A DNA stretch of 64,000 nt. Origin: Erwinia billingiae Eb661. Its GTDB lineage: Bacteria > Pseudomonadota > Gammaproteobacteria > Enterobacterales > Enterobacteriaceae. The notes beneath the pieces were generated by a model that was not told the DNA's origin, searched no databases, and saw only the letters and a list, made by a program, of their open reading frames with translations. Positions 12,017 through 21,644 of the stretch are shown piece by piece. How positions within the stretch are numbered: position 1 is the stretch's first letter; each line of letters starts with the position of its first letter. Location: contig NC_014306.1 of NCBI RefSeq assembly GCF_000196615.1, positions 868,001-932,000 of the forward strand, written 5' to 3'. The translations under genes were made by a program, and so were the position numbers.

Positions 12017-12045
12017 TTGCCATTCCCCGTTAACGCTGGAATAGT
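12017..12045 (+). promoter_or_regulatory. Predicted promoter of mutT
   Basis: TTGCCA (12017-12022) and AATAGT (12040-12045) are spaced by 17 bp, 33 bp before mutT. A separate promoter makes sense here because the secA terminator and an antisense gene separate mutT from secA. Confidence 0.4.
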
Positions 12046-12078
12046 GGCGAGGTGTAAAGTTTCTCAGAGTGAAAGTGA

Positions 12079-12474
12079 ATGAAGCAGCTGCAAGTGGCGG
12101 TAGGTATTATCCGCGATCAAAACCAGAATATTTTCCTCGCACGGCGTTCAGCCAGCTCGCATATGGCGAACATGTGGGAGTTCCCGGGTGGCAAAATTGA
12201 AGCAGGTGAAACGCCTGAAGAGGCGCTGAAGCGTGAGCTGCATGAAGAGACGGGCATTGAGGTTGAAAACGCCGTGGCGTATGGCTCAGGTGAGCATGGC
12301 GACAGCAGTTTCCACGTGACGCTACACTTCTTTATTGTCGATCGCTGGCAGGGAGAACCCTATGGCCGCGAAGGGCAACCGCAGCGCTGGGTACCGCAAC
12401 GGGAATTGGTGGCGGATGAATTTCCTCCCGCCAACGCCGCAATCGTTCGTCGACTGCTGGCCGAAGTGCTTTAA
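12079..12474 (+). CDS. mutT: MutT, 8-oxo-dGTP diphosphatase
   Basis: This Nudix hydrolase removes 8-oxo-dGTP from the nucleotide pool, preventing A:T to C:G transversions. The 131-residue protein (E. coli 129) has the full Nudix box at residues 38-60, from GGKIEAGETPEEA to RELHEETGI, preceded by MANMWEFPGG and followed by the substrate-pocket region DEFPPANAAIV. The ribosome site (GAGTGAAAG) is weak. It converges with yacG with a small stem-loop between them. Confidence 0.95.
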   Translation: MKQLQVAVGIIRDQNQNIFLARRSASSHMANMWEFPGGKIEAGETPEEALKRELHEETGIEVENAVAYGSGEHGDSSFHVTLHFFIVDRWQGEPYGREGQPQRWVPQRELVADEFPPANAAIVRRLLAEVL

Positions 12475-12480
12475 CAAGCT

Positions 12481-12500
12481 TCCCGCCAGCGATGGCGGGA
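12481..12500. terminator. Stem-loop between convergent mutT and yacG
   Basis: TCCCGCCA and TGGCGGGA form a perfect 8-bp stem around a GCGA tetraloop. It lies 6 nt after mutT and 5 nt past the yacG stop. No long T-run follows on either strand, so it may be a weak bidirectional terminator. Confidence 0.5.
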
Positions 12501-12505
12501 GCATC

Positions 12506-12715
12506 TTAATCGTGGTTTGGGTCGTGCTCGCTCCAGCCTTCACTTTCTGAATGCTGGTCATTACTGGCAATACGCTTTTCTTCCGCAGCCCATTCCCCAA
12601 GGTCGATTAACTGGCAGCGTTTGCAGCAAAATGGCCGCCACGGACTCAGTTCATCCCAAATCACCTCTTTCGCACAGGTCGGGCAGTTAACAACTATCAC
12701 ATCATCTTTATTCAT
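12506..12715 (-). CDS. yacG: YacG, zinc-finger DNA gyrase inhibitor
   Basis: YacG is a small treble-clef zinc protein that binds GyrB and inhibits DNA gyrase in E. coli. The product is 69 residues (E. coli 65) and carries the four zinc cysteines in NCPTC and FCCKRC, then the family hallmark [15 protein letters not shown] and an acidic tail. The start [12 protein letters not shown] is chosen by similarity. It is the last gene of the coaE-zapD-yacG unit, 11 bp after zapD. Confidence 0.95.
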   Translation of the reverse strand: MNKDDVIVVNCPTCAKEVIWDELSPWRPFCCKRCQLIDLGEWAAEEKRIASNDQHSESEGWSEHDPNHD

Positions 12716-12726
12716 CAGGCAAAACC

Positions 12727-13470
12727 TTAACAACAGGCAAGTTCAAAATCGAGGCGTGCCGGCACTTCACCGCGTTCACTGTCTAATGGCAGAAAACGAA
12801 TTGCATAGCGGCTTTTGTGACCGGAAACCTGCGGGTATAGGGAATCATCCAGCGAAAGCTGAAGCCGAAGGAGCTCGGCACCTTCGCCGTTGTCCTGGAA
12901 AAAACCGTTGACGCTGGTTTGCGTGCGGAACTCACCAGACTGACGGATCAAATCCAGAATTTGGGTCAGCGCTTCGCGGATGGGCATCAGCGACTCCATC
13001 CAGACCGCAACCTGGGCATCACGCTGTTCCTGTGCGACATGTAGCCAGATATGCAGAGTCGGCAGATCGAAGCTGCAACAGCCGCCGGGAATACTCAGCC
13101 GCTGGCGTACCAGGCCAATCAGACGATCTTCACGCATCAGCTGACCCATTCGTGGGGCGGCCATCAGCGTGCCGGAACAGGCTTTAAGCTTGTCGCGCAG
13201 CGTATCGATCAGTTCCATATCCACACCCGGCACATCCGCCCAGGCGCGCAATTTCTGCTGCTGTTTTTCCAGCTCTTTCACAATATCAGTGCGTAATTCG
13301 CCGCGTTCAAACACATCAAGCAGTTCGGCCGCGTTACGGAAAAAGGTCAGTGCTCCAAGAGGATCGGTGATGGTTCGGCTGCTCTCTAACTGGCTGATTA
13401 AAAACTCGATTCTTAGCCAGGTGCGCATTTTTTCGTTCAGTGGGTACTCAAATAGAATCGTTGTGCTCAT
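12727..13470 (-). CDS. zapD: ZapD, FtsZ-bundling division factor
   Basis: ZapD (YacF) binds the conserved C-terminal peptide of FtsZ and crosslinks FtsZ filaments. Starting at [24 protein letters not shown] gives 247 residues, the E. coli length; an upstream in-frame start at 13530 would lie inside coaE. The N-terminal helical domain with the RTWLRIE segment and the C-terminal beta domain ending RLDFELACC are recognisable. It sits 4 bp after coaE and is probably translationally linked to it. Confidence 0.96.
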   Translation of the reverse strand: MSTTILFEYPLNEKMRTWLRIEFLISQLESSRTITDPLGALTFFRNAAELLDVFERGELRTDIVKELEKQQQKLRAWADVPGVDMELIDTLRDKLKACSGTLMAAPRMGQLMREDRLIGLVRQRLSIPGGCCSFDLPTLHIWLHVAQEQRDAQVAVWMESLMPIREALTQILDLIRQSGEFRTQTSVNGFFQDNGEGAELLRLQLSLDDSLYPQVSGHKSRYAIRFLPLDSERGEVPARLDFELACC

Positions 13471-13474
13471 GCTG

Positions 13475-14086
13475 TTAATCCTGGTCAATGGCCCCGGCCA
13501 GCTGGCGATATTGCTGGTCAAGCAGGGCAACGCGCGCGGTCACCGACTCGGGTGACCCGCCGTTATCAATAATGTCGTCTGCTACCGCAAGGCGCTGTTC
13601 GCGCGATACCTGGGCAGCCAGAATATGTTCCGCCTGTTCGCGGCTGATACCATCCCTGGCGATGGTGCGTCTTAACTGGGTCTCACGATCCACGTCGACG
13701 ACCAGCACCCGGTTCGCCAGATGCTGAAGATTATTTTCAACCAGGAGCGGCACGACCCACAAACACCAAACGGAGTGAGTTAGCGCGAGCTGGCGGCGTG
13801 TTTCTGCCTGAATAAGGGGATGGAGCAGGGCGTTGAGCCAGGTTTTATCCTCCCCCGAGGTGAAAATGCGCTGACGCAGCGCTTTACGATCGAGGCTGCC
13901 ATCACTTTGCATCACGTCTGCGCCAAATCGCTGGCGGATCGCGGCAAGCGCTGGCTGGCCTGGCTCGACGACCTGACGGGCAATCACATCAGCATCGACG
14001 ATATCCACACCTCTGTCGGCAAAGGCGTTGGCAATGGTGGTTTTTCCGCTGCCGATGCCACCGGTCAGCGCAACAGTATAGCGCAT
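13475..14086 (-). CDS. coaE: CoaE, dephospho-CoA kinase
   Basis: CoaE phosphorylates dephospho-CoA on the ribose 3'-hydroxyl, the last step of coenzyme A synthesis. The start [15 protein letters not shown] gives 203 residues (E. coli 206). It has the P-loop GGIGSGKT (9-16), the [13 protein letters not shown] substrate-binding segment and the LID-like [10 protein letters not shown]. Readings that begin further upstream (to 14308) are rejected because they have no family similarity and run towards the guaC promoter. Confidence 0.97.
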   Translation of the reverse strand: MRYTVALTGGIGSGKTTIANAFADRGVDIVDADVIARQVVEPGQPALAAIRQRFGADVMQSDGSLDRKALRQRIFTSGEDKTWLNALLHPLIQAETRRQLALTHSVWCLWVVPLLVENNLQHLANRVLVVDVDRETQLRRTIARDGISREQAEHILAAQVSREQRLAVADDIIDNGGSPESVTARVALLDQQYRQLAGAIDQD

Positions 14087-14238
14087 AAGCCTCTTCTCTC
14101 CTGGCTCTGAGTGTGGGCAGTCGGTATCGCGGAGGATTAACAAGGCGGCTACTGGCTTAAAAATGAGGCACCGGTCACACGAGCGGATAGCAGATAAATT
14201 TATGAGATTGTAGCGTAAATAAACCTGCTTTCGCAGTC

Positions 14239-14266
14239 TTGTCCGCGCGATTTTAGCGCGTATGAT
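14239..14266 (+). promoter_or_regulatory. Predicted promoter of guaC
   Basis: TTGTCC (14239-14244), a 16-bp spacer and TATGAT (14261-14266) lie 56 bp before guaC. The spacer holds GCGCG repeated 11 bp apart, which may be an operator; no regulator can be named from sequence. Confidence 0.55.
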
Positions 14267-14322
14267 AGCGTCACTGGAGCTGGCAATTGCTGACTTTCGC
14301 GCCATCAACCAGGAAATCTATC

Positions 14323-15363
14323 ATGCGTATTGAAGAAGATATTAAATTAGGCTTTAAAGATGTCCTTATCCGGCCAAAGCGTTCCACGCTGAAAAGCCGC
14401 TCTCAGGTAGAACTTACCCGTCAATTTACCTTCAAACATTCCGGTGTTGCCTGGTCAGGTGTGCCGATCATTGCTGCCAATATGGATACCGTGGGCACCT
14501 TTACCATGGCCGAAGCGCTGGCGTCCTTTGATATGCTCACCGCGGTGCATAAACATTATAGTGTTGAGCAATGGCAGCAGTTCGTCTCCCGTGTGCCTGA
14601 AAATGTGCTGAAGCATGTGATGGTCTCTACCGGCACTTCCGATGCCGACTTCATCAAGATGAAGCAGATTCTGGCGCTTTCGCCACTGCTGAATTTCATC
14701 TGTATCGATGTGGCTAACGGCTACTCCGAACATTTCGTAGAGTTCCTGCAGCGCGCCCGTGAAGCCTGTCCGGGCAAAACCATCTGTGCGGGCAATGTGG
14801 TGACCGGGGAAATGGTTGAAGAACTGATCCTCTCTGGCGCAGACATTGTCAAAGTGGGCATTGGTCCGGGTTCAGTTTGCACCACCCGGGTTAAAACGGG
14901 CGTGGGCTATCCGCAGCTTTCTGCGGTGATTGAGTGTGCCGATGCGGCGCATGGCCTCGGCGGGCAAATTGTCAGCGATGGCGGCTGTTCTATGCCAGGC
15001 GATGTGGCAAAAGCGTTCGGCGGCGGGGCTGATTTTGTGATGCTGGGCGGTATGCTGGCAGCCCATGAAGAGTGCGAGGGCACGCTGGTGGAAGAAGAGG
15101 GCGAAGCGTTTATGCTGTTCTACGGCATGAGCTCCGAATCTGCGATGAAGCGCCATGTTGGCGGCGTGGCGGGTTATCGCGCAGCGGAAGGTAAAACCGT
15201 TAAGATCCCCTTCCGTGGCCCGGTCGACAACACCGTGCGCGATATCCTTGGCGGCCTGCGTTCAGCCTGTACCTATGTCGGTGCTGAGCATCTGAAAGAG
15301 CTGACCAAGCGCACCACCTTTATTCGGGTTAACGAGCAGGAAAACCGCGTATTTAACCGCTAG
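14323..15363 (+). CDS. guaC: GuaC, GMP reductase
   Basis: GuaC converts GMP to IMP with NADPH, returning guanine nucleotides to the central purine pool. The start [15 protein letters not shown], with AGGAAA before it, gives 346 residues (E. coli 347). The IMPDH/GMPR barrel is clear: the substrate loop [11 protein letters not shown] carries the catalytic C186, and [28 protein letters not shown] forms the phosphate-binding strands. It is monocistronic, divergent from coaE. Confidence 0.97.
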   Translation: MRIEEDIKLGFKDVLIRPKRSTLKSRSQVELTRQFTFKHSGVAWSGVPIIAANMDTVGTFTMAEALASFDMLTAVHKHYSVEQWQQFVSRVPENVLKHVMVSTGTSDADFIKMKQILALSPLLNFICIDVANGYSEHFVEFLQRAREACPGKTICAGNVVTGEMVEELILSGADIVKVGIGPGSVCTTRVKTGVGYPQLSAVIECADAAHGLGGQIVSDGGCSMPGDVAKAFGGGADFVMLGGMLAAHEECEGTLVEEEGEAFMLFYGMSSESAMKRHVGGVAGYRAAEGKTVKIPFRGPVDNTVRDILGGLRSACTYVGAEHLKELTKRTTFIRVNEQENRVFNR

Positions 15364-15386
15364 CCTGTTCGCGTTACCTTCGCGGA

Positions 15387-15414
15387 CAACCGGCAACCGG
15401 CAACCGGCAACCGG
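15387..15414. repeat. Four tandem copies of a 7-bp unit
   Basis: CAACCGG is repeated exactly four times (15387, 15394, 15401, 15408) just after the guaC stop, with degenerate copies (CAACTGG) after it. It lies in the guaC-hofC convergent spacer, so copy-number change would not affect a protein. Confidence 0.9.
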
Positions 15415-15505
15415 CGCCAGGCAACTGGCAACGCGCCACCGCCATTGTCCGCTTAACGGCGCGCTAATCCAGCCAGCTAACATCCATGGCAGGCTGGATT
15501 TACCT

Positions 15506-16708
15506 TTATCCCAACGCATCCCCCAGATTGAAGATGGGCAGATACATAGCAATGACCAACGCGCCCACCAGCACCCCGGTAATCACCATCATCATCGGTT
15601 CCAGCGCGGCGGCCAGATTGTCTGCCAGCTCATGCGTCATATCTTCATGTAATTCTCCCAGCCGTACCAGCATGCTGTCCAGTGAGCCAGACTCTTCACC
15701 CACTTTTATCAGCTGATAACACACCGGGCTGAAAAGCGGATGTTGCTTCAGGGCCTGGTAAAGCGGATAGCCAGTGGCAATGTGCTGTTGAAGCTGCTGG
15801 ATCGCTTCACGCCACAGCAATGAGGTCAGCGTTTTCTCCACCGCCTGCAAGCTTTGTAGCAGTGTCAGCCCGGCCTGCTGCGTCAGTGCCAGCGTCATAA
15901 ATATCCGGCTTAACAGCCCGCCCTGATACAGCTTGCCCGTTAGCGGTAAGGCTAACAGCCAGCGCTGCTCCCTCTTTTGCCATTCCGGGGAGCGTTTGGT
16001 CTGCCAGCGCCAGCTGAAGGCCAGAACCGTCAGACCTACCAGCAACTGAAAACCGTAATGCTGTAACCCCCCTGAAAGCGCGATGACGCCCGCAGTGAAC
16101 GCCGGTAGCGGCGCATTGAAAGCCTGATAGACAGACATAAATTCCGGCAGCACAAACACCAGCATGCCAATGCTGACCAACAGAGCCAGCGACAGGATAA
16201 ACAAAGGGTAGCGTAGCGCTTTCGTCACCTTCTTTTGCAGTTGCTGCTGGCGCTCCTGCTGACAGGCCAGTTGCAGACAGCACTCATCGATCCTGCCGGT
16301 TAACTCGCCAACGTACATCAATGCCGGAAACAGCGGTGGGAAGACCTGCGGCCACAGCGCCAGCGCGTCAGAAAAGGGCATGCCTTCCGCCACGTTGTTT
16401 TCCAGCTGCCTGAACAATGCCTGCCAACCGGGATGAGGATGCTCTTCCGCCAGCAGATTCAGACTGGCAGACAGGGTCAGACCGGCCTTCAACAGCGTCG
16501 CCAGCTGACGAAAGAAGGCAATTTTCTGCGCCCATTGCCACTCACGCGCCCGGTAGCGTTTAGCGGCAGAGAGCGACAGTGGCATTAGCCCGTCAGCCAG
16601 CAGGCGATCCATCACCTCCTGCTGGCTTTGGCAAAACAGGGCACCTTCAACCAACCTGCCGCTTTGATCCATCGCCTGCCAGCGAAACAGGTAAGGTTCA
16701 GCCATCAT
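15506..16708 (-). CDS. hofC: HofC, type IV pilus inner-membrane platform protein
   Basis: HofC is a GspF/PilC-family polytopic protein that anchors the pilus assembly machine in the inner membrane. The 400-residue product matches E. coli HofC in length. It has the two repeated T2SF domains (about residues 60-180 and 265-385), each followed by hydrophobic segments, with ALRYPLFILSLALLVSIGMLVFVLPEF and the C-terminal EPMMMVITGVLVGALVIAMYLPIF recognisable in parts. It overlaps hofB by 11 nt and is the last gene of ppdD-hofB-hofC. Confidence 0.95.
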   Translation of the reverse strand: MMAEPYLFRWQAMDQSGRLVEGALFCQSQQEVMDRLLADGLMPLSLSAAKRYRAREWQWAQKIAFFRQLATLLKAGLTLSASLNLLAEEHPHPGWQALFRQLENNVAEGMPFSDALALWPQVFPPLFPALMYVGELTGRIDECCLQLACQQERQQQLQKKVTKALRYPLFILSLALLVSIGMLVFVLPEFMSVYQAFNAPLPAFTAGVIALSGGLQHYGFQLLVGLTVLAFSWRWQTKRSPEWQKREQRWLLALPLTGKLYQGGLLSRIFMTLALTQQAGLTLLQSLQAVEKTLTSLLWREAIQQLQQHIATGYPLYQALKQHPLFSPVCYQLIKVGEESGSLDSMLVRLGELHEDMTHELADNLAAALEPMMMVITGVLVGALVIAMYLPIFNLGDALG

Positions 16709-18095
16709 TGTTGCCGACGATCCTGTTCAGTTCCTCAAGGGTAGTGTCGCCACGATTGACGCAATGCAGTCCTTCGATAAACAGCGAGTTTCTTCCATGC
16801 TGGCGGGCAATCATTTCAAGCTGCTCTGCCGTGCTGTTAGCGGCAATCGCATTTTGCAGCCGCGCGGTGATCGGCAGCATCTCGAACAGTGCCAGCCTGC
16901 CATAAAAGCCCGAGTAGCAACGCTCACAACCCGGTGCCTGCCAGTTTTGCACGGTGCCGGGCCAGATAGCGGGCGGGAAGTGGGCGACAGCCTCGCTTTT
17001 CTGCCGGCAGTGCGGGCAAAGACGACGCACCAGCCGCTGGGCGACAATCAGCTTTAGGGCTGAAGCGAGCAGGTAACCTGGAATGCCAATCTGTCCAAGG
17101 CGGGTTAAGGTTTCCAGAGTGGAGTTGGTATGCAGTGTCGACAGCACCAGGTGACCGGTTTGCGCAGCCTTCACCGCCGTTTCTGCCGTTTCCCGATCGC
17201 GGATCTCGCCCAGCATAATCACGTCCGGATCCTGGCGCAGCAGGGCGCGTAGCACCAGGTTGAAGTCCAGCCCGGCTTTCGGGTGGATCTGGGTCTGGTT
17301 TATCCCGGCCAGCGGGATCTCAATCGGGTCTTCGACGCTGCATAAATTACGCTGTGGCGTGTTCAGCGAATTTAAGCCGCTATAAAGCGTGAACGTTTTC
17401 CCGCTGCCCGTCGGTCCCGTCACCAGAATCAAACCCTGCGGTCGCGCCAGTGCCTGGCAATAAATCTTAAGCAGGGCAGGCGGCATGCCTAACTTATCCA
17501 GCGCCACCGCCTGCGGCTCGCTTTGCAGCAGCCTGATAACGGCCTTTTCGCCAAACTGTGTGGGCAACGTCGAGAGGCGGAACGACGCCGGGTTACCGTT
17601 CAGCTCAACGGTAAACTGGCCATCCTGGGGCGTCCGGCGTTCGGTAATGTCCAGACTGGCCAATATTTTCAGCCGTGCCAGCAAGGCTGCGGCGTTATCC
17701 TGTTCATTGCCGGAGAGGGTTTGCAGCACGCCATCGACACGTAAGCGGACCCTTAACGAACCGGCCTGCGGTTCAAGATGAATATCCGACGCGCGCCGCT
17801 GCACGGCCAGCAGTAACAGTTGCTGGATTTTATCTGGCGCGCCGCGATCGGTTGCGGCGGTGGGTTGCTGAGAAGGGGCGTTTTTCTGCTGCTGTCGAAA
17901 CTGCTCAAGGCGTGCCTCCGGCCAGCATTCAATGTCCAGCGCACAGTGGGTGGCAAAACGCAGGGATGCGAGCAGCTCCTCTTCCGGCAGGGTCGCCATC
18001 GCCAGCTGCAACCGCTCGGCGGTAAAACTGACGATCACCGCGTGATGGCGTTGGCAAAGTGCTTCTACGGCACGTTGGGTAGATTCGAGGATCAT
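16698..18095 (-). CDS. hofB: HofB, GspE/PilB-type pilus assembly ATPase
   Basis: HofB is the secretion ATPase that powers pilin polymerisation at the cytoplasmic face. The 465-residue protein (E. coli 461) has an N-terminal N1-like domain, then the ASDIHLEP motif, the Walker A GPTGSGKT, the Asp box, Walker B VIMLGEIRDRETAETA, the His box TGHLVLSTLHTN, and paired cysteines CPHC and CERC of a zinc site. It overlaps ppdD by ATGA and hofC by 11 nt, so the three genes are translationally linked. Confidence 0.97.
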   Translation of the reverse strand: MILESTQRAVEALCQRHHAVIVSFTAERLQLAMATLPEEELLASLRFATHCALDIECWPEARLEQFRQQQKNAPSQQPTAATDRGAPDKIQQLLLLAVQRRASDIHLEPQAGSLRVRLRVDGVLQTLSGNEQDNAAALLARLKILASLDITERRTPQDGQFTVELNGNPASFRLSTLPTQFGEKAVIRLLQSEPQAVALDKLGMPPALLKIYCQALARPQGLILVTGPTGSGKTFTLYSGLNSLNTPQRNLCSVEDPIEIPLAGINQTQIHPKAGLDFNLVLRALLRQDPDVIMLGEIRDRETAETAVKAAQTGHLVLSTLHTNSTLETLTRLGQIGIPGYLLASALKLIVAQRLVRRLCPHCRQKSEAVAHFPPAIWPGTVQNWQAPGCERCYSGFYGRLALFEMLPITARLQNAIAANSTAEQLEMIARQHGRNSLFIEGLHCVNRGDTTLEELNRIVGNNDG

Positions 18096-18544
18096 TCTGA
18101 CACCCCGCTGCTATCGTCATCGAAGCGGAAGACATTCTCACAGGCTTCTTTCAGGCTTGCCTGGGCGCTGCTGCAACTGCGTTGCCAGCTGATTTGACCT
18201 TGCGCCGCATCCCAGTCAGGTCGCATGGCGACCCGCAGATCGCTGAGGCTCTCCTGTCCGGTCAGTGAAATCACCCCGGCATTAATGCCCACCGCCGCGA
18301 CATACCGCGATCCTTTGCCGTTGGGGATACCGTTACTTCCCTCACTGCAATTGCCAAACCCGCCATGCTCAATGGCACAGAGATCGACGGCAGTTTTATA
18401 GGGAAGCGCGGTTTGCAGCATATCGGTGAGCGCCGCTTTTTGCAGATAGCCCTGATACGCCGGCAAGCCAATGGCACTTAAAATCGCGATGATGGCAATA
18501 ACGATCATCAGCTCGATCAGAGTAAATCCTTGCTGCTGTTTCAT
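18092..18544 (-). CDS. ppdD: PpdD, type IV major pilin precursor
   Basis: This is the pilin subunit. The start MKQQQGFTLIEL gives 150 residues (E. coli 146), with the short leader ending in G6, mature F7 and the conserved glutamate E11 (E5 of the mature protein), followed by the hydrophobic assembly helix. Two cysteine pairs (C56/C66 and C124/C135) fit the E. coli PpdD disulfides. A longer reading upstream to 18721 adds unrelated sequence. It heads the ppdD-hofB-hofC unit; a matching peptidase is at 11.2-11.9 kb. Confidence 0.96.
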   Translation of the reverse strand: MKQQQGFTLIELMIVIAIIAILSAIGLPAYQGYLQKAALTDMLQTALPYKTAVDLCAIEHGGFGNCSEGSNGIPNGKGSRYVAAVGINAGVISLTGQESLSDLRVAMRPDWDAAQGQISWQRSCSSAQASLKEACENVFRFDDDSSGVSE

Positions 18545-18705
18545 GCCAAACCTCCTTGTGATTAAGAGGCTGCACGATAACGCCGCAAAAATCAGGCTGC
18601 CATGGCGAAAGCCGGCAATGCCGGGGCGGGCCGAAAGAAGTTTTAACCGGTTGCAGTATTCAGTGCACGGGCTGGAAGGAGGATCGCATAACGAAAGCTG
18701 AACGT

Positions 18706-18732
18706 AAAAACGCCATCGCAAAGACGATGGCG
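18706..18732 (-). terminator. Rho-independent terminator of nadC
   Basis: CGCCATCG (18711-18718) pairs perfectly with CGATGGCG (18725-18732) across a 6-nt loop, and on the minus strand the stem is followed by five Ts (18710-18706). It separates nadC from ppdD. Confidence 0.85.
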
Positions 18733-18752
18733 TGGGGGCACAATGCCCAGGC

Positions 18753-19682
<930 letters not shown>

Positions 19683-19736
19683 CTAGCCTGTTTAGCGGAA
19701 GCTTGCCAGCAAGCCGCGATGCCGCAATTGCCACCG

Positions 19737-20399
19737 TCAGATTGACGAAACCTTGCCGCTAAACACCACCGGACCCGTGGGTTGGCCGGTGGGTGAACCG
19801 CCCTGCGGCTCAAGGCTGATGGCCAGCAGCGGCAGGTCGCTGAGTCGGTTGCTGTTCAAGGCGATGCGCGTGATGCGCGTGGGATCAACCAGCCCCAATG
19901 ACTGCGGCTTTTGTCCCGGCGGGATCAGCCACAGTTCCAGGCTTTGCTTCGCGGGCAGCGCGCTGGCATTAATTGCCTGCAGCGTCAGCTCGCTCCGGGC
20001 CTGATTCAGCGCAACCACCCAGGAACCCTGCTGGCTCCCGCTGCTGTTCAGCACGGCAACGGCCTGCAAAGAGGCGGGTTGTTGATTGATGTTGACGATC
20101 AGCGCGCCGGCGAAGGACGCGGCCAGCGCCCAGCCGAGGTAATGCCAGCGGAATGGCATCCGCGCGCGTTTTTCGGCTGGCAGGTCACGCAGGATTTTTT
20201 GCCAGACGTCGGCAGAAGGGACAACGGGTTGCACCGCGTGGTCCATATGGCCGAGCATTGTCTGCCAGCGGCTGACCTCTTCCTGCAGTGCGGGCTCCTG
20301 TTGCAACCGGCGTTCGAACTGCTGGCGCGCGGGGCCGCGTAAGGTGCCGAGGGCATATTCTGCAGCGAGGGCCGAATCGTATTGGCTTGTTGTTTTCAT
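19737..20399 (-). CDS. RskA-type anti-sigma factor
   Basis: This 220-residue membrane protein starts with a cytoplasmic sigma-binding domain (about 5-80, EYALGTLRGPARQQFERRL is typical of RskA). One membrane segment follows (about 87-104), then a periplasmic domain ending in the RskA hallmark SLEPQGGSPTGQPTGPVVFSG. In the family, such proteins hold an ECF sigma factor at the membrane until regulated proteolysis frees it. The start is fixed by an ATGA overlap with the sigma gene; a start 12 nt upstream is possible but less likely. The partner is certainly the adjacent sigma factor; the signal is unknown. Confidence 0.92.
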   Translation of the reverse strand: MKTTSQYDSALAAEYALGTLRGPARQQFERRLQQEPALQEEVSRWQTMLGHMDHAVQPVVPSADVWQKILRDLPAEKRARMPFRWHYLGWALAASFAGALIVNINQQPASLQAVAVLNSSGSQQGSWVVALNQARSELTLQAINASALPAKQSLELWLIPPGQKPQSLGLVDPTRITRIALNSNRLSDLPLLAISLEPQGGSPTGQPTGPVVFSGKVSSI

Positions 20400-20965
20400 A
20401 TTCCCACACACTCTTTCAAATGGGCCAATGCGCGACGGATCCAGCTTTTAACGGTGCCAGCCGGTTGCTGCAGGTGCTCAGAAATTTCGCTGTGCGACAG
20501 GCCCTGATAATAGGCCAGCATCACACTTTGTCGTTGTTCTCCCGGAAGATGATCCAGGCAGTCCGCTAATCTGCGGGCTTCAGAGGTCGAGGGTAAACCG
20601 TCCGCAAAGGTGCAGGAGAGTCCCTCAGTGTAATCTTCGTTCAGCGTGTCGATATCCAGCGTATCCAGCGGAGAGGCCTGGTTGCCCTTCAGCCGAAGAT
20701 AATCAATGGCCCGATGGCGGATAAGCGTGGTCATCCAGGTCTTTGGTGCACTCAGCAGCGGATCATAGCTGGCGGCGCGCTGCCAGATGGCCAGCATCGT
20801 GTCATGCAGCACCTCTTCGGCCCAGCCGCGCCGCCGAAGCATGCGCAAGGCGATGGCGAAAAGATAAGGGGAAAGTTGGCGATAGAGCTGTTCAAACGCC
20901 CGCCTGTCACCCCGGCCGACCGCTTGCAGTAAAAGAACCTGACTGTCGATAACATCGTCTGTCAT
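20396..20965 (-). CDS. ECF sigma factor (SigK-like)
   Basis: This 189-residue protein has only the two sigma domains typical of ECF factors: region 2 (about 20-92, including FEQLYRQLSPYLFAIALRML and WMTTLIRHRAIDYLRLKG) and region 4 (about 138-186, LPGEQRQSVMLAYYQGLSHSEISEHLQQPAGTVKSWIRRAL, read in parts). The start MTDDVIDSQ has a GGAAG ribosome site. It lies between the fasciclin gene, separated from it by a terminator, and its anti-sigma partner, overlapped by ATGA. It is absent from this place in E. coli. Confidence 0.94.
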   Translation of the reverse strand: MTDDVIDSQVLLLQAVGRGDRRAFEQLYRQLSPYLFAIALRMLRRRGWAEEVLHDTMLAIWQRAASYDPLLSAPKTWMTTLIRHRAIDYLRLKGNQASPLDTLDIDTLNEDYTEGLSCTFADGLPSTSEARRLADCLDHLPGEQRQSVMLAYYQGLSHSEISEHLQQPAGTVKSWIRRALAHLKECVGI

Positions 20966-20978
20966 GAAGCTTCCTGTG

Positions 20979-21018
20979 AAAAAAAGGTGCAGAGGATCTG
21001 AGAAAACCTGCTGCACCT
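20979..21018 (-). terminator. Terminator between fasciclin and ECF sigma genes
   Basis: On the minus strand AGGTGCAG (21018-21011) pairs perfectly with CTGCACCT (20992-20985), followed at once by seven Ts (20985-20979). The sigma ribosome site begins about 4 nt later. As no convincing second promoter was seen between the genes, this is probably a partial terminator that lowers sigma and anti-sigma expression relative to fasciclin. Confidence 0.85.
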
Positions 21019-21035
21019 GGTATAACGCTTTTTTG

Positions 21036-21596
21036 TTATTTCGGCATCAGCACGGTATCAATTACGTCGATTACGCCGTTACTTTGATGAACATCGTAGG
21101 TGCTGATATTAGCGACATTTCCCTGACCATCTTTCAGCTGAATATTGTGCGGGCCGTTACTCATAATCCACAGCGGCTGACCGTTAACGGTTTTCAGCTC
21201 GGCATGGCCTTTACCCTGTTTAATCTTTTTCTCTAACATCTTCATGTCATAGTTGCCCGCAACCACGTGATAGGTCAGCACGCTGGTCAGCATGGCTTTA
21301 TTTTCCGGCTTCAGCAGGTTGTCGACGGTACCCGCAGGCAGTTTGGCAAACGCGGCATTGGTCGGTGCGAAGACCGTGAACGGGCCTTTGCTCTGCAGGG
21401 TATCGACCAGGCCAGCCGCTTTAACTGCCGCCACCAGCGTGGTGTGATCTTTGGAATTCACCGCATTTTCAACGATGTTTTTTGACGGGAACATCGCAGA
21501 GCCGCCGACCATAACGTTGTTGCTCATCGAGTCAGCCATGGCGACACCGCTGAACAGTAATGATGCGCAAAGCGCCGTGCGAACGATTGTTTTCAT
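21036..21596 (-). CDS. Secreted fasciclin (FAS1) domain protein
   Basis: This 186-residue protein has a signal peptide (MKTIVRTALC to about A21, AMA-DS cleavage) and one FAS1 domain. The H1 box FTVFAPTNAAF (73-83), the YH motif (109-110) and the H2 box GVIDVIDTVLMP (174-185) are all present. FAS1 domains act in adhesion and extracellular matrix in many organisms; the ligand here is unknown. It has no lipobox or membrane anchor, so it is probably periplasmic or released. It heads the fasciclin-sigma-anti-sigma unit and has an ECF-type promoter, so it is probably the main regulon member. Confidence 0.93.
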   Translation of the reverse strand: MKTIVRTALCASLLFSGVAMADSMSNNVMVGGSAMFPSKNIVENAVNSKDHTTLVAAVKAAGLVDTLQSKGPFTVFAPTNAAFAKLPAGTVDNLLKPENKAMLTSVLTYHVVAGNYDMKMLEKKIKQGKGHAELKTVNGQPLWIMSNGPHNIQLKDGQGNVANISTYDVHQSNGVIDVIDTVLMPK

Positions 21597-21644
21597 GATG
21601 TGTTCCATTGAGAGTCAGAGAAGGCACATTTGCCTTACAAAGCT

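Noticed and set aside
15387..15440. Tandem heptamers as a CRISPR array
   Set aside because: Units are 7 bp with no spacers and there are no cas genes.
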